A DNA stretch of 15,151 bases from Isohypsibius dastychi. Taxonomy: Eukaryota > Tardigrada > Eutardigrada > Parachela > Isohypsibiidae. Under the pieces are notes generated by a model. It was not told where the DNA came from and made no database searches. It worked only from the letters and a program-made list of their open reading frames with translations. Below, piece after piece: positions 7,935-15,151 of this stretch. The first letter of the stretch is position 1, and each line of letters starts with the position of its first letter. The translations under genes and the position numbers were made by a program. The stretch lies in contig JAQIWT010000782.1 of the NCBI GenBank assembly GCA_034696485.1, positions 1-15,151 of the forward strand, in the 5' to 3' direction.

Positions 7935-9536
7935 TTAAGGTGGTGAAATTTGTCGTTTCAGAAGAGGTGTGTGCTTGAAGTTCTTTGTTGTCCGACCTCT
8001 TAAACACGCCTCGGACAATTGCTGGAAACCAAACTGGATAGGTCGTTCCTGTCCTGACACCATTTCGGGCACCTATTATTGTCGGAAAGCAATTCAAACT
8101 TAATTTCCCCCAGGGAAGAAAAAAATTGCCCACCTTATCCGTTGTGGTGAAAATGACCCCTTTGCTCAGCAGTCGGTCCTTCATTGCGATCTGCCGTTCC
8201 TTACTCACGCCTTTTGCGGCATCTTCCACAAAGACGACTCGGTAACCAAAGTCGATGCCATCCGAGGAGATCCTGCAGAGAAAACCGTGCTCAGTGTCAC
8301 CGATTTCCATGGTCGCCCAAAAGCAGAGGGCCATTTGATTTGATTCGACAGACCAAGGTGATGTCGAATTTGCAGCACAGTATGTTACAGTATGTTACAC
8401 AGTATGTACTTACCAACGCAGTAGTCGTAGGCGATGCCGCACACAAACAGGGTCGTTATCCCTTTCGCAGTCAGCTGGTCATCCATATCGGTCTTGTCAA
8501 TGCGGGGGTTGTCCAAAAAAGCACTAAAACTTTCCCGGTATTTATTACTTCCCTTCTTAACAAACAGCGCATTCGGTGGAATCTGTGCAGTAACACAGTT
8601 ACAAACAATAGATGGCACGAGCAATTACATTTTCTTTACTTCCAAGTCCGGATGCAAGTTTGCGCCGTGTGTCCCTTCCACACAGTGGCGTGTAAACACT
8701 TGCATTTCGAAAGGCGGATCGGTGTCTAACAAAACCATATCAAACATCTTGGCATCCTCTTTTTGACCTAGATGTTGAACTGCAAATTTTCCAAATTCGA
8801 CAAACAAGATTCTGTTTTCGAATTACCTTGGAGTCAGGATGTAGTTTCAATGTATGCCTATTTTCGACGAACGACCAATGATCAGCAGGGCGCCAAACCA
8901 GTGTATACATCACTTCGTCGAACTTGCACGTTTCCAGCATCTGGTTAACTGCCGGAACCACTGAGTACCCGTCATCTCCAGCCGGACAAACTGTCTTCAT
9001 GCCCAGACTCCCATCGATGAAATCGTTTTGAACATCGACAACGACAAGGCAACTTTTTGTGAACAACAGCTATTCAAAAGAAACATTTGACTGAAACCCG
9101 TTTGACGCCTTCTGTTTCCAGGTAAAATGAGCGAGATAGCATGAAAAAATAATGAAATCGTCATGTTGACTGAATGACCGGTGGTGCACTTACTGGTTTG
9201 ATCCATTGGTCAAGGCAATCTGCGAATTCTGTTGTGTTGAGGACACCGTCGCCATCTTTGTCAAATTCTTCGAAAACTTTCTGAGTCAGCTCGCTTGCGC
9301 GGCCATTGTCCGTGAACAGGGATTCGACAATATCCTTGGAGAACTGGTTTGGGGTAATGCCAGGTTCTGACCTACAAAACCGAAGCTGAACCTATCTGAG
9401 ATAACACGAAGAACCTCAGTGAATAAAATTCTTCTTACCCATTGATGATCAAATTGGCATACAGCGCGGCATTTTTAGCGTCAAATTTTTCTTTTGGCTC
9501 TCCTCGCAGGTTCTCGAAGTATTCACGCAGACTCAT
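7935..9536 (-). CDS. Nicotinamidase-like paralogue, metal site lost, frame disturbed
   Basis: Seven exons match the copy at 4511-6500 with identical lengths for exons 1, 2, 3 and 5: 9536-9439, 9371-9194, 9069-8827, 8767-8640, 8582-8414, 8272-8134, 8072-7935. It has an EF-hand loop (residues 70-81, DKDGDGVLNTTE) and the nicotinamidase triad (VVVDVQNDF, KKG, AYDYCV). The C-terminus is family-typical (GYRVVFVEDAAKGVSKER, then VPEMVSGQERPIQFGF in the last exon). Two faults stand out. DWHP is VWRP, so two metal ligands are gone. And relative to the sister copy, exon 4 lacks one base in an A-run (8760-8764) and exon 6 lacks four bases near 8268-8271, breaking the frame with the matching splice sites. 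Shifted sites (acceptor giving exon start 8756; donor after 8401) would restore one frame of 364 residues, though they are weaker sites. So it is either a young pseudogene or a non-catalytic protein with altered splicing. Confidence 0.7.
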
Positions 9537-9835
9537 GGCAGCAGTTGGAAAGCGTTTCAGTTTTTGCAACTAGCCTAGATGCACCGGAATGAATACAGTA
9601 CGTTATAAACGAGAAAAAGCAGGCACAGGTTGCTGTCAGGTTAGCTATATGTTGTGAGCTCCTGGATGTTATCAATTTTACCAAGACAATTTGACGTCAG
9701 AGTTGAACAGAACTGTAAATGCATGAGTTATCACACAGTCTCATAGCCCACGTTATCTCATTAATTAATCTACTGAGCACAGGGCCGGCTGATGTGCCGT
9801 ACTTTTTGACCTTTTAAGCAACCTTGTTAGTTTTT
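9537..9835 (-). promoter_or_regulatory. Duplicated 5' flank of second nicotinamidase copy, TATA-like box
   Basis: TTATAAA-type sequence on the minus strand (forward TTATAAA at 9603-9609) lies about 70 bases upstream of the ATG at 9536, close to the place of the TATA-like box in the sister copy. The CAGGTTGC, TTGTGAGC and TTTTGACC..AAGCAACCTTG blocks are shared in the same order; similarity fades past about 9835. Confidence 0.5.
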
Positions 9836-10845
9836 ACATGCTCACGCTACTCAAAAATCTGAGCGAGAATAGGTTTTCAAACAATTTATCCAGGGAAACC
9901 AGCAAGCTAGCTCGTGTACTGCAGAACTATAAACTGGTGGAAAAGCATCGTACACGTGATGCAAATACAGAATAAAAACCATCCATAACGACACGAACTT
10001 GAGTTTTTGGTCAAAAACGCATTTTCAGTGTCCGCGATGTTTTATGGGTTCACGTAGTTGCGATCCGATGCTTATCGCGAGAACTTGCAGCCATAACAGC
10101 AAAACCTGGCGGTCAATTGTCCGGAAATGTGATCTTTAGTAACCCGAAACTGTATTAAGAAATCTAAAATATTGCACTTTTACCATTCAAGAATCAGTTA
10201 CATCTCGTGCCGGAAGAACCTCAAAATCGCCCCACAATACATTTTCCCATTTTTCTACCCAGTTACCGAGCCGGCGTATCTTTTTTTCCATGAGTCTAGC
10301 ATGCACGAAAAAACGCCTCATAATCACCATTGACTTCTTTCATGGTAAAGCTTCTAGATCAGCAGAAATTAAGGTGCATACTCATCAATTTCAGCTACAC
10401 TTGAAGAAGCCCTCAGTCAGCAGCATATGATGCCCAGGGCGCTTTCGAACCAAAACTGCCATTCCTGGAAACCAAATGTCTGTCTAGTAAATCGTGGTTA
10501 CTCGATTCGAAATCGCATTGTAAAAGTGCAGTAACAAAAGCCCCGGTTTCAGAACATGAGAAGACGACTCCGAAAATCAGATTCAATTCCAAAATTTCGG
10601 TCGGTCTCACACACCAACAACTGGTTCAAACACACCGGAAATGAAGTAATACTCGAGTAATTAGACGTCAGCACGCCACTTAAAGGAAATCCACGAGAGA
10701 GAGAAAAAAGAAATTATCCATAAAGCAGCCAAAAAGTTGAGAAGAACTAACTGCGATATCAGAATACCAGAAAAAACGGGGTCGATTCACACTGAGATTT
10801 CCAATTTACAAATCGGACGGGCGGGAGTACTTCCGGGCGGATTAT
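9836..10845. other. Intergenic, nothing recognised
   Basis: About 1 kb without a convincing gene. A 65-codon minus-strand frame at 10413-10610 has no domain or splice context. The right end must hold the 3' untranslated region of the membrane protein ending at 10846; no clear polyadenylation signal was seen on the minus strand. Confidence 0.5.
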
Positions 10846-12015
10846 TCAGGACTTGATATGTTGTGCCTTTCGGTAGATTTTAATTTGTTTGACTTGCTTC
10901 CCATCAACACTCGAGTAGACCACTTGATCGGGCTCAAAGCCGCTCTTTTTCCCACAAACGTTGCAGCAGGCCAATCCGACGGAAATCATCGCCAACACAG
11001 CCAGCACAATATAGATGAGGGCTAAAATCGATTTCAGCATGGCGAGATCTTTGAGCTGATCAACGGTCAGGTTGTCCGACACTTGATAAGCGCGATCCTC
11101 GCGACGTGAGATTTCCGAGCGTATCAAGTAGATGTTCATGGTGGTGAGTCCGGTCATGACGAGAGATTGAATAATGCAGACGAGTGCTGTGCCGATTCCG
11201 GCCAGGAAGAACCAACGTCGAGTTCGGGATGTCACTTCTTTTTTGGCGGCGAGGACTTGGAGGATACCGGTGATAACGGCGAATACTCCGGCCCAGAGTC
11301 CCGCAAACTCGATGAGGTAACCTGGTGCTCCTGATTTGTAGAACATGATCAATGCTGCAGAATAAAAAAACATCGTTAGGGCTTCCGGATAGGTGCTCGT
11401 GATATCATGGAACTATGAATGCACTTCGTATTGCATCGGTTTTTTCGATAACTCGGAAGTGAATTTCAGTGCGGTAGATAGCTCTACTCACTTCCGGGAC
11501 AAGGATAACTTCCGCTTTACGGAACAAAACCGCAAAGAAATCAGAATAACAAATTCGACTACAAAATTCCAACATGTTTCATCAGTTTGAAAACTACAGT
11601 GCAATGTCTAAATTTACGATAAAATACAATTCAGAAGTCAGTCATCAAAAGCTCAGAAATATCGATCAGCAACTCCAAATGTGGCATTCAGATTCTCATC
11701 CGATCGATGTTCCAACAGCTAAGAAATGACCAGTAATCCTTGCAGATATCTCATTTTGCCTCTCAATTATTCGTTCAGAAAAGTAACAAAACGGGAACAC
11801 TAGTGGAAGTAATCATTTTTCTCCAAGACCAAACTCATCTGGGCTTTTCGCGAAAACCACAACTTTTCAGTGCACTCACTTGTCATCTCAAGAACCACCA
11901 CAGCAATTCCCGCCAACATCTCCACTCCTCCCAAGATGTACACTGCACTCCTGTTTTTAACAGGTCCATCTGCTGGTGGTCCGATTTCATTAGTTTCCAC
12001 AAGGTGATCTCCCAT
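10846..12015 (-). CDS. Four-pass membrane protein, MS4A/CD20-like architecture
   Basis: Two exons, 12015-11880 and 11354-10846, joined over a 525-base intron (GTGAGT...CTGCAG, phase 1), give 214 residues. The ATG sits in ACCATGG, a good start context. Four hydrophobic segments lie at about 25-51, 62-81, 93-118 and 151-176, with a basic loop between the second and third (KKEVTSRTRRW) and a larger TM3-TM4 loop holding an N-glycosylation site (Asn140-Leu-Thr). A Cys cluster (CCNVC, 175-179) at the end of TM4 could be palmitoylated, and a charged tail follows. Short N-terminus, GLWAGVFAVITGILQVLAA in TM2 and this spacing resemble MS4A/CD20-like proteins; MARVEL-type proteins are the alternative. 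Function unknown. It is clearly paralogous to the gene at 13023-14713: YILG..E.L.G in TM1 and the phase-1 intron after an Glu-x-Thr are shared. Confidence 0.82.
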
Positions 12016-12018
12016 GGT

Positions 12019-12048
12019 AGCTTCTCTTCCTCTTCCTCTTCCTCTCGC
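12019..12048. repeat. TTCCTC microsatellite in 5' untranslated region
   Basis: Three to four copies of TTCCTC (GAGGAA on the coding strand) lie directly upstream of the ATG at 12015, probably inside the 5' untranslated region of the membrane-protein gene. From here to 12240 no gene is recognised. Confidence 0.6.
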
Positions 12049-12295
12049 GAAACTTTGCCAATGATCCAAAAGTAAACCGAGGAATGAATAGCAATCCCAC
12101 CTTTTGAAAACAATGAATCCGGTATGCAGTGAATGTCTTGGAGTTCAAAGCGCAATGAGAATGACTGGTTGATGATCTCAACTCAAGGACGTCTGAAAAC
12201 GAAAAACCAGTCTGCCCTGAGGCGCACATGGGCGAAGCCATGCAGCGTTAAGTCAGCCCCTTTGTCGACCACAACGAAGGGGTTGTGACATAGAA

Positions 12296-12345
12296 GTGGT
12301 TAGAGCTCGGCCCGCTCCTAAGCTGTCCTGATGCGACTCTGCCAC
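12296..12345 (+). mobile_element. Possible tRNA-derived (SINE-like) fragment
   Basis: GTGGTTAGAGCTCGG at 12296-12310 resembles the A box and D-arm of tRNA genes. CCCGCTCCTAAGC sits where an anticodon arm would be, and GATGCGACTCT at 12330-12340 loosely matches the B box (GGTTCGANTCC). The acceptor stem and proper T-arm pairing are absent, so it is not a working tRNA. Just upstream, CCCCTTT and GAAGGGG (12257-12283) form an imperfect hairpin. A tRNA-derived SINE remnant is the likeliest reading, by eye only. Confidence 0.3.
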
Positions 12346-12349
12346 CTCT

Positions 12350-13022
12350 GACTTGACTCATTCAAGCTAATTCAATTGATGCATGCGGTTGAGCACACCA
12401 GGTGAGTAAAAAAGGTGATTCAAACGCTTCCGATTGAATTCATGATGTCATCAAACGAGGCTCAAAAAATCAATACCGTTTATCGAGTCAGTATTCGAGT
12501 TTCTTTGGGATCCACAGATTTTTGACATGAGTCAGAATTACGCTGAAAAAACCGTCTGGGTTGCCGACCAAAAAACATCTGCACGGAAAACCAAAATTAC
12601 CGGATTCCGATAAAAACTCAAAATTAATTGAATTCAAATAAATAACAAAAAGGCAAAATTGTAATAAAAGTCATATAAATAATAAAGCCATATAATAATA
12701 ATAAACCGAGTTTCAAAAGCGGAAAATGGAAAAACAACCCCTTCGAAACAAATTGATTTGTTCTTGTTCTCGAAACCCAAAAACAATAATAAAATAATGA
12801 TTGTGTTTTTGCGTGAAGAGTTCGCTGACGAAAAACCGGCAAGTTTGACAAAACGGAAAAGAACAGAGTCAAAGTAATAAAAAACACGTCGATAAGTGAT
12901 CAGGTTAAAACAAAAATACCAGTCTGTTGTTTTTGGCGGAAATCGTAGTCGAGATTACAAAAAACAGACGAACACTGCAAATAGATCGCATTTCTCCATA
13001 CAAATAAAAAAAAAACTCCAAA
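12350..13022. other. AT-rich 3' flank of the second membrane-protein gene
   Basis: No gene recognised. From about 12600 the plus strand is A-rich with runs such as AATAATAAA, so the minus strand, on which the gene ending at 13023 is read, is T-rich as expected for untranslated or intergenic sequence. The 87-codon minus-strand frame at 12624-12887 is low-complexity and Phe/Leu-rich because of this T-richness. Confidence 0.5.
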
Positions 13023-14713
13023 TTAATTCTGGTCGATCCAGGGCAAGTCCTCTTTCGTCGAAATGGCCGATTTCTGGTTGTTATAAATGACCGTTTCGTT
13101 TTTCTCCACCGGTCGATAAACTCCATTCGTCTGGATATTAGCCTTATTTTTCCGGATATTCACCACATGCAGAATCACCGAGACGGCAAAAAACAACAAG
13201 GCCAGGAGATAAACAGCAGCCGCCACGGCGCGTAAATGGGCCATATGAGAGCTCCCTTCCATAGATAAAACGTATGGGAGTGGCGGACCGACATCTTCCT
13301 CATGCAGCGGGAAACGATTGCGGTTAGTGCGAACCTCTTCGTAGCGGTAATGAGTCCAGAGAACACAAATGACAAACATGGCAATGAGGGAGCATAGGGA
13401 TATGAGGGAGGAAATGGCGCCGAATATGAAGAGCCGACGACGAGTTGCCGGTTGGACGTTGCGTCTTCCGGCGTAGAATGAAATCACTCCTGAGATGAAC
13501 ACAAACACTCCGAGAAGTATTCCGGTGATTTCGAGCGGGAAGGATAGAAGAGCGTCATAGAAGAGTGCGATCGCTGGAATCAACCGGAAACAAGGTTAGA
13601 ATTTGTCTCCAAACTGGAAATGTTCACGAGAAATCCAAAAAATTTTAGAAACGAGGAGTCAAAAGGCAGCTGTCAGAAATTTAGTGGGAAAAAACAAGCA
13701 CAAGAAGCATATGAAAAGCCAGACAATCAGAAATTATTTCGTTCAAGTCTGGAAAAAAATTGACAGAAATCACGAAAGTCTATGTAAATATGAATGAAAA
13801 AAGTCAGAAGTAACCGCACGAAGCAGGAATTTCGTGAGCGCATATAAGTAATTCAACAAAAACTGAAAATTGATGATACAGATGAATAAAAATATACCAT
13901 AGGGCAATTTGGGAACAAAAAAAACAAGAACAGAAGTGCTTGTGCTGAAACCCATCCTAAACTTGATTTTCAGGGCAACGATCCTACCCTGGTAGAGAAA
14001 AACGCACGTTAAACGAAAAACAAAGTCCAGATTTACTGATGAACGTCGAAATCATTTTTCTTTCTCGCGCTTTTGTTTTCCAAATCTGCGATAATTTTCT
14101 GTGTTTATTATACTGACATTTCACGGACCATTATCTGCGAAAACAAAATCAAGTCCGAAATATGAGTAAACACTGTCAGAAATAAATTTTTTAGCGTGAA
14201 AATGAAAAATCACACGAATGGGATAAAAAACAAGGTTAGACATCACGGCTTGGTTGACATTAATTAAAAAAGACACCCAAAAAATCAATGGCGATAAATC
14301 TCAATTTACCCCCCGTAATCCGCTTTTCCTGTCCGTCGCAGAACGAAACCTCATCACGAAAATCAATCAACAAAATCGATCTTGTGGGAAAAGATTATTA
14401 TTAATAAATTTCCGAAATAGGAGAAACTGACAGGTCAAAGGAGAGAGACCCAATGACGATTGATGGAAACAACATGTCCCATAGATAAACTTTCAAAACA
14501 TCGTTTTGCTATTTGACGAAAGCCATAAATTTCCACGCGAACAAACATGAAATATTGCTATTTGGCAAACAAAAACTTCTCACCTGTAATCTCAATTACG
14601 ATAATCGCAACACCCAGCAGCGCTTCCAGAAATCCGAGAATATACAGCCATCGAAGTTTGTAATACAGCAGCTGCGTATTTTCGTCCACGGGCAGCGCAG
14701 GAATATCATCCAT
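13023..14713 (-). CDS. Four-pass membrane protein, MS4A/CD20-like architecture (paralogue)
   Basis: Two exons, 14713-14584 and 13573-13023, joined over a 1010-base phase-1 intron (GTGAGA...TTCCAG), give 226 residues. The start is CACCATGG, a good context. Membrane segments lie at about 22-49, 58-77, 90-117 and 157-183; the loop between TM2 and TM3 is basic (GRRNVQPATRRR), and the TM3-TM4 loop is about 40 residues with an acidic HEEDVGPP stretch. The C-terminal tail is long and polar, with YRPVEKNE and two further Tyr, possible signalling or sorting sites. Alignment by eye with the gene at 10846-12015 holds through TM1-TM3 (YILGFLEALLGV; GVFVFISGVISFYAGRR) and weakens after, where loop and tail differ. 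So the two arose by tandem duplication and have diverged outside the membrane core. Function is unknown; it should act at a membrane. Confidence 0.82.
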
Positions 14714-15151
14714 GGTGTCGAATTACGGCGTTTTCAAAACCAACACAAAAAGAAATCAATACGATAAGAAACTCCGTTTGAACAACAATAATAAGCGAGA
14801 TTAATCGGGGCTGTGAATGAAGGGATGGATGGAACAGCGTTGAGCTACTTGAATTCGATCAACTTGGCTGACAAGATCATTTGTGCAACATGCGATGTAA
14901 AACAGGAGGCTCTTCGTTGAAACTGCAGTAGCAATTTTCAAAGTGCGGAATGCATCAGACAGCTCGCTCTCACTTGTCTCGTCTCGTCTGGTCAACTCGG
15001 GACATGTGAGGCGTGGCGTGCGGCCTGACGCATCCACACTGCGTCATTTATGGTGCGTGCGGTTGCGTCCGAACTAGGGGTCTCAAGACTTCACTTCACC
15101 TCACTTCACCACAGAGTAACTTCACCAAATTTCGAAGTCAACAAATTTCAC
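14714..15151. other. Upstream flank with short repeats, no gene
   Basis: No TATA box or gene recognised. A 78-codon minus-strand frame at 14801-15037 has mixed composition and no domain. A hairpin TGACGCA/TGCGTCA (15026-15032 and 15040-15046, 7-base loop) and the related words GCGTGCGGCCTGACGCATCC and GCGTGCGGTTGCGTCC lie at 15016-15070. TCACTTCACC occurs twice in a row at 15091-15110, with a further TTCACC at 15121. Confidence 0.55.

Noticed and set aside
7783-8334. 183-codon minus-strand frame read as one protein
   Set aside because: It is exon 6 of the nicotinamidase paralogue read through intron 5 and intron 6; the spliced continuation (VPEMVSGQERP) fits the family and the unspliced one does not.
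10413-10610. 65-codon minus-strand frame
   Set aside because: No domain, no neighbours on either side that would extend it.
12624-12887. 87-codon hydrophobic minus-strand frame
   Set aside because: Phe/Leu-rich only because the strand is T-rich; it lies in the 3' flank of a recognised gene.
14801-15037. 78-codon minus-strand frame upstream of the membrane-protein gene
   Set aside because: No domain and no splice link to the ATG at 14713.
1-15151. CRISPR array, bacterial operon or rRNA/tRNA gene
   Set aside because: No regularly spaced repeats with unique spacers, no Shine-Dalgarno sites, and only one incomplete tRNA-like fragment; the genes are spliced and animal-like.

Overview
The window looks like nuclear DNA of a small invertebrate. 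Genes are split by GT-AG introns, many only 52-70 bases long. The genes recognised belong to animal families: a class A GPCR, EF-hand nicotinamidases of the arthropod Naam type, and four-pass MS4A/CD20-like membrane proteins. No operons, Shine-Dalgarno sites or prokaryotic signals are seen. Compact introns, tandem paralogues and moderate GC would fit a tardigrade or another ecdysozoan, but the species is inference.

Layout. 1-172: degenerate minisatellite. 377-720 (-): coding-like fragment that loosely recalls an ionotropic receptor. 699-786: hairpin plus a 28-base direct repeat carrying TGACGTCA. 883-2455 (+): a long stretch that reads like protein but is broken by frame changes and single stops, so probably a decayed gene of unknown family. 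2521-3613 (+): an intact two-exon rhodopsin-type GPCR. 3614-4430: non-coding, with two perfect-arm hairpins. 4511-6500 (-) and 7935-9536 (-): two tandem EF-hand nicotinamidase paralogues with matching exon lengths and a shared 5' flank. 9837-10845: nothing recognised. 10846-12015 (-) and 13023-14713 (-): two paralogous four-pass membrane proteins sharing a phase-1 intron at the same place. 12296-12345: possible tRNA-derived (SINE-like) fragment. 14714-15151: upstream flank with short repeats.

The most interesting part is the nicotinamidase pair, which seems to be decaying in complementary ways. The copy at 4511-6500 keeps the Asp-Lys-Cys triad and all metal ligands, but its C-terminus has been replaced by unrelated sequence. 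The copy at 7935-9536 keeps the family C-terminus but has lost two metal ligands (DWH became VWR). It also carries two small deletions that break the frame unless shifted splice sites are used. Nicotinamidase would feed NAD salvage (nicotinamide to nicotinate); neither copy looks like a complete standard enzyme. All exon models are read from sequence only, without transcript evidence.
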